A program made the position numbers and the translations under genes. Shown piece by piece: positions 28,021 through 35,481 of a stretch of DNA of 64,000 nucleotides. Positions within the stretch are counted from its first letter, which is position 1, and every line of letters starts with the position of its first letter. Source of the stretch: Cyanobacteriota bacterium (GTDB lineage Bacteria > Acidobacteriota > Vicinamibacteria > Vicinamibacterales > UBA2999); contig JAIEMQ010000013.1 in NCBI GenBank assembly GCA_019752015.1, positions 62,001-126,000 on the forward strand. Direction: 5' to 3'. The notes beneath the pieces are model-generated. The model searched no databases and had not been told where the DNA came from. It was given only the letters and a program-made list of their open reading frames with translations.

Positions 28021-28449
28021 CTATTCGGGAATAACGGCCAGGGTCAGTCCGTCCACGCCCGTGACGCGGGCACGCTGGCCGGGATCGAGAGTGACGTTGC
28101 TGGTGTTGCGCGCGCTCCACGACGACCCGCGCACCTCGACGCGTCCGACGACGCCCGGCGACAACCGCTCCTGCGGTATCGCGAGGTCGCCGATCAGCGA
28201 ATCGACGGTGGCAGCCGACGGTGTTTGCAGTCTGGACTGCAGGCGTCCGCGCAGGATCGCGAGTGAACCGACGGACAGCACGCTGAACAGCAGGAACTGG
28301 AGCGCCGGCGACGTGACGACGCCGAGCAGGCCGAGGACGCCAACGACGAGCGCCGCGATGCCGAAGAAGATGATGACGAAGCCTCCTGGCGTGGCGAGTT
28401 CAGCCACGACCAGCACGAGACCGGCAGCGAGCCACATCCACCATTCCAT
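28021..28449 (-). CDS. NfeD-family membrane protein
   Basis: A 142-residue short NfeD: a hydrophobic N-terminal half with two to three membrane helices (WMWLAAGLVLVVAELATPGGFVIIFFGIAALVVGVLGLLG) and a C-terminal OB-fold domain ending GVDGLTLAVIPE. I start at ATG 28449 (MEWWMW), not at the GTG at 28455, because a perfect TATAAT lies 9 bases upstream (28464-28459) and would put the GTG too close. It is the first gene of the NfeD-stomatin-SPFH operon. Confidence 0.9.
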   Translation of the reverse strand: MEWWMWLAAGLVLVVAELATPGGFVIIFFGIAALVVGVLGLLGVVTSPALQFLLFSVLSVGSLAILRGRLQSRLQTPSAATVDSLIGDLAIPQERLSPGVVGRVEVRGSSWSARNTSNVTLDPGQRARVTGVDGLTLAVIPE

Positions 28450-28518
28450 ATGCACGGGATTATATGAGGATACGGTCCCGGTGGCGCGGCGGTTCGGTGA
28501 GATAAAATCGAAGGATTC

Positions 28519-29259
28519 ATGCCGTTAATTCTGGTTACCAATGACGATGGTGTTACGTCCGAAGGCATTCACGCGCTCGCCGATGCCATGCGGCCGCTTG
28601 GCGACGTGCTCGTCGTCGCGCCGCTACAGGAAGCGAGCGCCATCGGCCACGCGTTGACGCTGCGCCGGCCGCTCCGCATCGAAACCATACGCGACGGTGT
28701 CTTCGGCGTCGACGGCACGCCGACCGATTGCGTCAACCTCGCGTGCGCGATTCTCCTCAAGGGCAACCTGCCTGATCTCGTCGTCTCCGGCATCAACAAA
28801 GGCTGGAACCTCGGTGACGACATCACGTATTCGGGAACCGTCTCGGGCGCGCTCGAAGGCGCGTTGCTCGGCGCTCCTGGCATTGCGGTGTCGGTGAAGC
28901 GGACGCCGACGTATGACTTCGGTCCGTCAGCGGACGCAGCGGCGAAAGTGGCAAAGGCGGTCCTCGCGCACGGCCTGGCGCCGCGCAACTTCATCAACAT
29001 CAACGTGCCCGCCGGCACGCCAAAGGGCATGCGCGTCACGACACAGGCGAAGCGCAATCACGTGACGAAGATCGACGCGCGGACCGACCCGCGCGGCGGC
29101 GCGTACTACTGGATCGAAGAAGCGCTCGACGAATATCACCCTGACAGCGGACGGACGGATCACGAGGCCGTGAAGGAAGGGTTTGTGTCGGTCACACCGC
29201 TGCAGCCCGACATGACCTCGTATGAAGCGCTAGAACAACTGGTCGCGCGCATCAAGTAG
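28519..29259 (+). CDS. surE: 5'/3'-nucleotidase SurE
   Basis: A 246-residue SurE phosphatase. The metal-binding N-terminus ILVTNDDGVTSEGIHAL is intact, with the Asp pair, as are VDGTPTDCVNLA, VSGINKGWNLGDDITYSGTVSGALEG and the Asn/Gly-rich active-site loops. It dephosphorylates nucleoside monophosphates in a divalent-metal-dependent way and is linked to stationary-phase survival. ATG 28519 is preceded by AAGGA, and TAAAAT ends 10 bases upstream. Confidence 0.95.
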   Translation: MPLILVTNDDGVTSEGIHALADAMRPLGDVLVVAPLQEASAIGHALTLRRPLRIETIRDGVFGVDGTPTDCVNLACAILLKGNLPDLVVSGINKGWNLGDDITYSGTVSGALEGALLGAPGIAVSVKRTPTYDFGPSADAAAKVAKAVLAHGLAPRNFININVPAGTPKGMRVTTQAKRNHVTKIDARTDPRGGAYYWIEEALDEYHPDSGRTDHEAVKEGFVSVTPLQPDMTSYEALEQLVARIK

Positions 29260-29334
29260 CATCGCGGTCGCGGCCGACGGCGGAAGGCCTCATGTCTCGC
29301 CAGGACTGCCGCTGTTCCTCTATCTGCGCGAATC

Positions 29335-29372
29335 GGCACCGAGGCACTCAGGCACTTTAGGCACCCTGGCAC
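29335..29372. repeat. Five GGCAC iterations upstream of tRNA-Pro
   Basis: GGCAC recurs at 29335, 29343, 29351, 29360 and 29368, that is every 8-9 bases, in the 140-base gap between surE and the tRNA gene. A -10-like TAGACT (29385-29390) follows. Whether the iteration matters for expression is unknown. Confidence 0.6.
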
Positions 29373-29400
29373 CAGGATTTAAGGTAGACTGAGTGTTCCT

Positions 29401-29477
29401 CGGGGCGTGGCTCAGCTTGGTAGAGCGCTCGGTTCGGGACCGAGAGGCCGCTGGTTCGAATCCAGTCGCCCCGACCA
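29401..29477 (+). tRNA. tRNA-Pro (anticodon CGG)
   Basis: A full cloverleaf can be folded by eye. The acceptor stem is CGGGGCG/CGCCCCG and discriminator A is followed by an encoded CCA. The D arm is GCTC-AGCTTGGTA-GAGC, the anticodon stem CTCGG/CCGAG has loop TTCGGGA giving anticodon CGG (reads CCG), and the T arm has loop TTCGAAT. The C1:G72 pair is the usual identity feature of bacterial tRNA-Pro. Confidence 0.96.
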
Positions 29478-29495
29478 CTTTAGCCAAGAAAACAG

Positions 29496-29534
29496 CGGGG
29501 CACCCTGAGCGAAGTCGAAGGGTCGCCCCGACCA
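29496..29534 (+). repeat. tRNA-Pro end-like hairpin containing a REP palindrome
   Basis: Eighteen bases after the tRNA, CGGGGC (29496-29501) pairs with GCCCCG (29525-29530), which is followed by ACCA, reproducing the acceptor ends of the tRNA. Between them is ACCCTGAGCGAAGTCGAAGGGT (29502-29523), a common intergenic palindrome type. TCGCCCCGACCA thus occurs at 29466-29477 and again at 29523-29534. It may be a tRNA duplication with an internal deletion or insertion. Confidence 0.7.
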
Positions 29535-29562
29535 ACTTTCAAGTTCGTAACTCCGCAAGATC

Positions 29563-29592
29563 AGCCCGTTTGACGCCAGTCAGCGGGCTTTT
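29563..29592 (+). terminator. Intrinsic terminator after tRNA-Pro
   Basis: AGCCCG (29563-29568) pairs with CGGGCT (29584-29589), with an inner TGAC/GTCA stem around GCCA, followed by TTTTC. It is well placed to end the tRNA transcript. Confidence 0.75.
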
Positions 29593-29609
29593 CGTGTCTC
29601 TGGGGCCGG

Positions 29610-29879
29610 GTGAGAGTTTCCGTCAGCGCGGCCGTCTATCCAGTTGTGACGACAAGAGGCGGCGACGTAGTGGTTCTCATGATGCCGGACGCACCCGTGG
29701 TCTACGTGGCCCGGGTCATCGAGGACGGCGAAGGGCTCGACACCATTACCGAACGCCTGATCATTTCCTTGCGGCCGCACGCCTTCAATGAAGCGCGCAA
29801 CATGGCCCGCGTCACCGGCGGCCGCGTCCTGCAGTGGATGAGCGGCGCGAACGAGCCGAGGCCCTGGCCCGAAGCCTGA
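29610..29879 (+). CDS. Small hypothetical protein
   Basis: An 89-residue ORF with a GTG start in a GGGGCCGG context. The sequence has protein-like character (VVVLMMPDAPVVYVARVIEDGEG, then ARNMARVTGGRVLQWM, an alpha/beta pattern), with no membrane segment and no recognised family. It lies between the tRNA terminator and the lipoprotein gene. The start codon is uncertain and the ORF could be spurious. Confidence 0.45.
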   Translation: MRVSVSAAVYPVVTTRGGDVVVLMMPDAPVVYVARVIEDGEGLDTITERLIISLRPHAFNEARNMARVTGGRVLQWMSGANEPRPWPEA

Positions 29880-29917
29880 CACTGCGGGTATGATCGCGGG
29901 CGCGCCGCGAGTTGTAG

Positions 29918-30535
29918 ATGCGCGCGATCCCAATTCTTCTGATCGTCACGGCGACTGCTGCGTGTGGTGAGCCACCGCGGCAACCTCGCGGGCAAAGTAC
30001 GCCGCCCGCCACTCCTGCACCTGTCGCCGAGCCATCGCCCGCCGCATCGCGCGCCGATGCCCTCGTAGAAGATCTCAAGCGACGAGAGGAAGCGCAGGCC
30101 AAGGTGGATCGAGAGACTCCGCCGCCGCCCGCTCCATCGGTTCCTGTGTTGTCGGATCCGCGTCCAACTGCGCCACCTGCGAGTGCGCCGGTCGCGGCGC
30201 CACCGCCGGCGGTTGCTCCTGCAGCGCCAGCATCCAGTCCGTCCCCTCCGGCGGCCCAGGGCGAAGCGTGGTGGAAGGAGCAGCGACGATCGCTGCAACA
30301 GGTGCTCGATGCCGCGTTGGCGCAGCTGGCCGAGGCTGAAAAGAACAACGTGAAATACGGTTACAACGACGCGCAGGCGATCTACAAGAAGCAGGTCGCC
30401 GCGGTCGCAGCCGCCCGCGAGGCGATCGATAAGCTCCACGACGATGCGCGGCGCGCCGGCGTGCCGCCAAGCTGGCTCCGCTCGGCGATCGATCCGAACA
30501 TTCCGCGCGATCTTGTGAATCCAGCTCGGCCTTAG
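29918..30535 (+). CDS. Proline-rich lipoprotein with C-terminal helical domain
   Basis: A 205-residue protein with a lipobox (LIVTATAAC, Cys at about residue 16). A long Pro/Ala-rich low-complexity segment follows up to about residue 120, then a helical region (WWKEQRRSLQQVLDAALAQLAEAEKN ... AVAAAREAIDKLHDDARRAGVPPSWLR) that probably forms a coiled coil. The Pro-rich part could span periplasm or peptidoglycan. It precedes the chemosensory operon by 65 bases, but the TATAAT in between suggests separate transcription. Function unknown. Confidence 0.8.
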   Translation: MRAIPILLIVTATAACGEPPRQPRGQSTPPATPAPVAEPSPAASRADALVEDLKRREEAQAKVDRETPPPPAPSVPVLSDPRPTAPPASAPVAAPPPAVAPAAPASSPSPPAAQGEAWWKEQRRSLQQVLDAALAQLAEAEKNNVKYGYNDAQAIYKKQVAAVAAAREAIDKLHDDARRAGVPPSWLRSAIDPNIPRDLVNPARP

Positions 30536-30573
30536 TTCCTGGTGAATATGGAGTGCCGCGAAAGCCGTCCCGA

Positions 30574-30579
30574 TATAAT
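30574..30579 (+). promoter_or_regulatory. Candidate -10 of the chemosensory operon
   Basis: A perfect TATAAT in otherwise GC-rich sequence, 21 bases before the CheY ATG at 30601. No convincing -35 is seen at 16-18 bases, so an activator may be needed. Confidence 0.45.
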
Positions 30580-30600
30580 CGGATGCTTGCGCGGCGCTTC

Positions 30601-30984
30601 ATGTCACACATCCTGATCGTCGACGACTCCCAGACAATTCGCCGGATGGTGAAAGCCTCGCTCGCCCCGCTCGGGGTCGAGTTCATCGAGGCGTCGTCGG
30701 GTCTCGAGGCGATTGAACGTCTCGCGGTCGGATCGATCCAGCTGATGGTCCTCGATCTCAACATGCCGGACATGCACGGCCTCGAAGTGCTCGGCTTCGT
30801 CCGCGCCAACCAGAAATTCCAGCAGCTGCCGATCCTGGTGCTGACGACGCGCGATGATGCGGCCAGCCGCACCGCGGCCATGCAGGCGGGCGCCACCGCC
30901 TATCTCACCAAGCCCTTCACGCCGCAGACGCTGCTCGGCGAGGCGCGCGGCCTGCTCGAGCGCACCGTCGAGGGCACGCGGTGA
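30601..30984 (+). CDS. CheY-like response regulator (first gene of chemosensory operon)
   Basis: A 127-residue receiver protein starting at ATG 30601 (MSHILIVDDS); the track start 16 codons earlier overlaps the -10 element. Landmarks are the Asp pair in IVDDS, phospho-acceptor Asp52 in VLDLNMPDMHG, Thr-Thr in LVLTTRDD and Lys in YLTKPF. There is no output domain. Its stop overlaps cheA (ATGA-type overlap of 4 bases), so it is the primary candidate for CheA-dependent phosphorylation. With no flagellar genes nearby its output is unlikely to be the flagellar switch. Confidence 0.93.
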   Translation: MSHILIVDDSQTIRRMVKASLAPLGVEFIEASSGLEAIERLAVGSIQLMVLDLNMPDMHGLEVLGFVRANQKFQQLPILVLTTRDDAASRTAAMQAGATAYLTKPFTPQTLLGEARGLLERTVEGTR

Positions 30985-32915
30985 CCGACTTCCTCGATAA
31001 CTTCCTCGACGACTATTTCGCCGAGGCCGAAGAGCATCTCGCCGTCATCCGCCGCGCCTTGCTGACGCTCGAACACTCCGTCGGCCAGCGGCGCATTGAC
31101 GGCGGCGTGCTCGAAGAGTTGTTCCGCAGTTTCCATTCGCTCAAGGGCATCGCGGGCATGGTCGATCACCGCGAGACGGAAGCGCTGGCGCACGAGCTCG
31201 AGAGCTACCTGCGGGCGCTGCGCGAAGGCGACGTGATCCTGACAACCGGCGGCATGGACCTGCTGATCAAGGGCGCGGGAGCGCTGGAAGCATCGATCGC
31301 CGCCCGGCGTGCGAAAGGACCGGCGCGCGACACCGGCGTGGTCGTCGAAGAGATTCAGTCGCTGATCACGCGCGACGGCACGTCGCAGCCCGCCGCGAAG
31401 CCCGAATCGCGCGGCCGCGGCAACTGGCTCTGCACCTTCACGCCGTCGCCGGCATTAATCGCCCGCGGCGTCAACGTGGACGTGGTGCGCTCGCGCCTGC
31501 GCGAGATCGGCGAGATCATCACCGCCGCGCCAATGGTCAACGCGCAGGGGTCGGTGGCGTTTCAATTTGAAGTAAGCGCGGCGGTCTCCGACGAGTTGAT
31601 CGAGCGGTGGCAGCCCGACGGCCTGCACTTCACGCCGATCGCACCCGGCGGGGCGCCGGGCGCCCGCGCCGGAGCCGACGATCGTTCGGGCTCGATTCTC
31701 TCGTCCGGTCATTACGTCCGCGTTGATCTGGCGCGTCTCGATGAGCTGATGCGCATGATCGGCAACCTCGTGATCCTGCGCTCGCGTCTGACCGATACGC
31801 TGGCGCGCAGCGAGCGCCACATGCCGCCGGGGCAGTATCGCGAAGTCCAGGACGATGCCGAGGCGATCGAGCGCGAGCTTCGTGAGCTGCGCGAAGGTGT
31901 GATGCGCATCCGGCTCGTCCCGGTCGGCGAAATCTTCAGGCGCATGCCGTTCGTGGTCCGCGATCTCGCGCGCGACAGCGGGCGCTCCGTCAACGTCGTG
32001 CTCAGCGGGCAGGACACCAAGATCGACAAGTTCCTCGTCGAGCGGATGATGGACCCGGTGCTGCACCTGGTCAGAAACGCCGTCAGCCACGGCATTGAAA
32101 CACCGGTGGAGCGCGGGGCGGCGGGGAAACCGCCGGCCGCGACGATCCGCCTGAGCGCGAGCGCGTCCGGCGAGACGGTCGTGATCGAGATTGCCGACGA
32201 CGGCCGCGGCATCGACGTGGACAAAGTCACGGCCCGCGCGAAGCAGGCCGGCCTGCCCGTGCCATCGGGCACGATCGACGCCGTTGCGCTCCTCGAGTTG
32301 ATCAGCGCGCCGGGATTTTCCACGCGCGACGCGTCCGATCGCGTCAGCGGCCGCGGCTTCGGCATGAACGTCGTGCGCGAAACGCTGCAGGAGCTCGGCG
32401 GCACGATGCAGGTCGAGACGCATCCCGGCGAGGGCACCCGCTTCATCATCGAGCTGCCGTTGACGCTGGCGATCGCCGCGGCGATGCTGGCGCGCGTCGG
32501 CGATCAGATCTTCGCCGTGCCGCAGGCCGCGGTCCGTGAAGTTGCCGAGTTCGAAGCCGCGTCGATTCGCGCGATGCAGGGCGCCGAAGTGGTCGAGTTC
32601 CGCGGCGCGCCGCTGCCGGTCGTGCGGCTCTCGACCGCCCTCAACGTTGCGCCGTCGGACGCCACGCGCTTCCACGCGTTCATCATCGGCAGCGGCGCCG
32701 CCGCCGTCGGACTGCTGGTCGATCGCATCGTCGGTCATCGCGAAATCGTGGTGCGAACGACGGCCGATCCGCTGATTCGCGTCGAGGGGGTGAGCGGCGC
32801 GACCGATCTTGGCGACGGCAGGGCGGTGCTGATTCTCGATGCCGGCGCGATCGCGCGCCAGGCCCGCGATCGCCACGGCCGCCGCGGCCTCACCGTCGTC
32901 CGGGGGATTGCATGA
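30981..32915 (+). CDS. cheA: Chemotaxis histidine kinase CheA
   Basis: A 644-residue CheA with a GTG start. P1 carries the phospho-accepting His52 in FHSLKGIAGMVDH. A small middle domain follows (WLCTFTPSPALIARGVNVDVVRSRLREIGEI), of the P2-like type found in non-flagellar CheAs. Then come P3 dimerisation (VDLARLDELMRMIGNLVI), P4 kinase with N box LHLVRNAVSHGIE, G1 DDGRGID and G2 GRGFGMNVV, and P5 CheW-like regulatory domain to the end. All catalytic boxes are intact. It should couple the soluble receptor to the two CheY proteins and CheB encoded in the operon. Confidence 0.97.
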   Translation: MTDFLDNFLDDYFAEAEEHLAVIRRALLTLEHSVGQRRIDGGVLEELFRSFHSLKGIAGMVDHRETEALAHELESYLRALREGDVILTTGGMDLLIKGAGALEASIAARRAKGPARDTGVVVEEIQSLITRDGTSQPAAKPESRGRGNWLCTFTPSPALIARGVNVDVVRSRLREIGEIITAAPMVNAQGSVAFQFEVSAAVSDELIERWQPDGLHFTPIAPGGAPGARAGADDRSGSILSSGHYVRVDLARLDELMRMIGNLVILRSRLTDTLARSERHMPPGQYREVQDDAEAIERELRELREGVMRIRLVPVGEIFRRMPFVVRDLARDSGRSVNVVLSGQDTKIDKFLVERMMDPVLHLVRNAVSHGIETPVERGAAGKPPAATIRLSASASGETVVIEIADDGRGIDVDKVTARAKQAGLPVPSGTIDAVALLELISAPGFSTRDASDRVSGRGFGMNVVRETLQELGGTMQVETHPGEGTRFIIELPLTLAIAAAMLARVGDQIFAVPQAAVREVAEFEAASIRAMQGAEVVEFRGAPLPVVRLSTALNVAPSDATRFHAFIIGSGAAAVGLLVDRIVGHREIVVRTTADPLIRVEGVSGATDLGDGRAVLILDAGAIARQARDRHGRRGLTVVRGIA

Positions 32916-33409
32916 CCACCGATAACTACATCCTGTTCACCGTGGCCGGCACGTCGTACGCGCTGCCCAGCCAGGACGTGGCGCACGTCGAGATGGTCGA
33001 TCAGGTGACGCGCGTGCCGAACGCGCCGGCGTTCGTCGACGGCGTGGTGTTTTCACGCGGGCAGGTCGTGCCCGCCATCAACATGCGCGCGCGCTTTGGT
33101 TTCGAGCGCGCGGCGCTCGATGTGTCGTCGCGGCTGCTGGTCGTGCAGAGCAAGGGCCGATCGGTCGGCTTGCTGGTCGACTCGTGCCGTGAATTCATGA
33201 ACGTCCCGCAATCGTCGATTCATCCGCCCGGCGAAGCGCTCTCGGGACTGAGCGCGCAGTACGTCGACGGTATGGCAAGCGTCGGCAATCGCCTGATCGT
33301 GGTCCTCAGCCTCGAGCGGCTGCTGGGCTCGACCGAACATGCGGTGGCAACACGTCCCCGCGAGCAGGCTTCCGGAGAAGGACATGGCTACACAGAAACG
33401 CGCAATTAA
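32912..33409 (+). CDS. cheW: CheW coupling protein
   Basis: A 165-residue single CheW domain ([25 protein letters not shown] ... [22 protein letters not shown] ... [14 protein letters not shown]). It links receptors to CheA. It overlaps cheA by 4 bases (ATGA) and its 3' end extends 26 bases into the receptor gene, so the three form a translationally coupled core. Confidence 0.96.
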   Translation: MTTDNYILFTVAGTSYALPSQDVAHVEMVDQVTRVPNAPAFVDGVVFSRGQVVPAINMRARFGFERAALDVSSRLLVVQSKGRSVGLLVDSCREFMNVPQSSIHPPGEALSGLSAQYVDGMASVGNRLIVVLSLERLLGSTEHAVATRPREQASGEGHGYTETRN

Positions 33410-35474
33410 CGGCACTCACCACGCCTTCGATCCTCGCTCGGTGATCGGGCAGGCCGAGCAGGTGACGGCGTCGGCGCACGGTATTGCCCGCACCGCCGAC
33501 GAGGTCTGGGAGGGCGCGAGCGAGCAGCTGCGGTCGCTCGATCAGGCGTCGGTCGAACTGGAGTCGACCGCCGCATCACTGGCCGAAACCGCGACGCTGG
33601 CCGAGTCGATCCTCGCCGCGACGGAGGAGACGTTGTCCGGCGCCAACGAAATGGCGGCCTCGATCGAAGGGCTGGCCAGCAACATCAACGGCCTGACGTC
33701 GTTCATCGGCAAGACCGCGACCGCGATCGATCAGTCGTCGGCCTCGATTCAATCGGTGTCAGCCACGGCCGCTGAGATGGCGACCGCGGCCGAGCAGGTG
33801 ACGACCTCGATCACGCAGATGTCGAGCTCGGTGCGCGCGGTCAGCGGCGACACCGAATCGCTCGCGGCTTCGGTGGAGCAGACCTCGGCGTCCCTGATTG
33901 AAATGGCGGCGTCGATTCGCAGCGTCTCCGGCAATTCCGACGACCTCGCCGCGGCCTCCGAGCAGACCGCCTCGTCGATCAACGAGATGGCGGCGTCGAT
34001 CGAAGAAGTCGGCGCCATGAGCGAGAACCTGGCGACCATCATCGAACAGAATTCGGCGTCGATCGAGGAAATGGCGCGCTCGATTCAGAGCGTCGCGGCG
34101 AGCGGAAGGAATATCGCCGACGCCGCGACGACCGCCGCCGCGTCGGCGACGCAGACGGAGAAGTCGATCGAGTCCGTGGCGGGCCTGGCGAGCCGCGCCG
34201 ATGCGCTCGCGCGGCGGGTCTCGAGCGAAGCGCAGGAGGGCGGCGCCGCGGTCGAGCGATCGATCCAGGGCATCGGCCGCCTGCGCACCGCGATGTCGCA
34301 GTCATCGACGGTGATGAAGGAGATGGGCAAGCGCACGAGCGACATCACGTCGATCGTCGCAACCATCAACATGATCGCCGAGCGCACGAATCTGTTGTCG
34401 CTGAACGCATCGATCGAAGCGGCGCGCGCCGGCGATGCGGGCCGCGGCTTCGCGGTCGTTGCCGAAGAGATCCGCAACCTCGCCGATCGCTCGGCGAAGG
34501 CCACGGCCGACATCGGCGCGATCATCAAGGGCCTGCAGGACGTGGCTCAGGAAGCCATCACCGCCTCGGCCGAGGGCCTGCGCGTCGCCGACGACAGTAA
34601 CGCCATCGCCGAGACCGGCGCGGCCGGCCTTCGCAAGATCCTCGGCGGCGTCAACGAGACCGTGGAGATCGTCGGACAGATCGCGCGCGCGACGGATGAG
34701 CAGCGTCAAGCGGGCAAGGCAGTGACGCACGCCGTCGCCTCGACCGTCGAGCAATCGCGTTTGGTAGCAGAAGCGACCGGTCAACAAAGCTCAGCTGCGG
34801 CATCGATCGTGCAGGGAACTGCTCAAATGCGGAAAGTCGCGCAGGAAGTGACCAAGGCAGTTACCGAACAAGGGCGCGCGTCGCGCGACATTATGAAAGC
34901 CGCGCAATCGAGCTCGCGGCTCGCGGCTGACGTTCGCAAGGCGACGGCAGAGCAGGCGCGCACCACCGACCAGCTGACGCAGATGTCCGAGACGGTTCGC
35001 AAAGGCGCTGCCTCAACCGCGCGCGCCGTATCGGAGCAAGCCGTCGCATCAGAGCAGATTACGAAAGCGGCGAGCCATTTGAACCGCCAGATCGGCCTCG
35101 TCAGCCGCGCCATGATCGAACAGACGGCGACGGCGAAGGCGCTCGCCAACGGCATCGAGGGCATCCGCACCCAGTCGGATCAGGCCGCGAGAGCCGCCGC
35201 GGAACAGGCCCGCACCATGAAAGAGGTCGCCAAAGCGTCTGAAGCCACCGCGCGCGAGGTTCGCAGCGTCGCGAAAGGCAACCAGCAGCACTCGAAGAGC
35301 GCGGCCAGGATCGTCAGTCAGGTCGCTGATATTCGACGCATCACGCAGCGCAACGTCGAAGGTGTCAGCCGGACCCGCGGCGGCACGGCCGATCTGATCG
35401 AACAGGCGCGTGCCTTGACCGGGTTGATGAAGACCCCTCAAGGCCGTTCGCCCAACGGACGCAACGGCCGGTAG
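33384..35474 (+). CDS. Soluble methyl-accepting chemotaxis receptor with 28-residue repeats
   Basis: A 696-residue receptor starting at ATG 33384, which has GGAGAAGG just upstream (the track start at 33339 is inside cheW). No membrane segment or recognised sensor domain is visible. The first 300 residues are a long coiled coil in which a four-heptad unit of 28 residues recurs, each containing SI/SL-x-EMA-x-SI and ending in an EQ pair. The signalling tip is [38 protein letters not shown], normal for MCPs. The other arm continues about 250 residues with unusually many EQAR/EQ motifs. As a cytosolic receptor it must sense via an internal ligand or a partner protein; the PAS-HEAT protein encoded 7 bases downstream is a candidate. 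Confidence 0.93.
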   Translation: MATQKRAINGTHHAFDPRSVIGQAEQVTASAHGIARTADEVWEGASEQLRSLDQASVELESTAASLAETATLAESILAATEETLSGANEMAASIEGLASNINGLTSFIGKTATAIDQSSASIQSVSATAAEMATAAEQVTTSITQMSSSVRAVSGDTESLAASVEQTSASLIEMAASIRSVSGNSDDLAAASEQTASSINEMAASIEEVGAMSENLATIIEQNSASIEEMARSIQSVAASGRNIADAATTAAASATQTEKSIESVAGLASRADALARRVSSEAQEGGAAVERSIQGIGRLRTAMSQSSTVMKEMGKRTSDITSIVATINMIAERTNLLSLNASIEAARAGDAGRGFAVVAEEIRNLADRSAKATADIGAIIKGLQDVAQEAITASAEGLRVADDSNAIAETGAAGLRKILGGVNETVEIVGQIARATDEQRQAGKAVTHAVASTVEQSRLVAEATGQQSSAAASIVQGTAQMRKVAQEVTKAVTEQGRASRDIMKAAQSSSRLAADVRKATAEQARTTDQLTQMSETVRKGAASTARAVSEQAVASEQITKAASHLNRQIGLVSRAMIEQTATAKALANGIEGIRTQSDQAARAAAEQARTMKEVAKASEATAREVRSVAKGNQQHSKSAARIVSQVADIRRITQRNVEGVSRTRGGTADLIEQARALTGLMKTPQGRSPNGRNGR

Positions 35475-35481
35475 CTCGTCG

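Noticed and set aside
29401-29534. att sites of an integrated element at tRNA-Pro
   Set aside because: The duplicated tRNA end is only 57 bases away and there is no integrase or foreign cargo; a nearby duplication is more economical.
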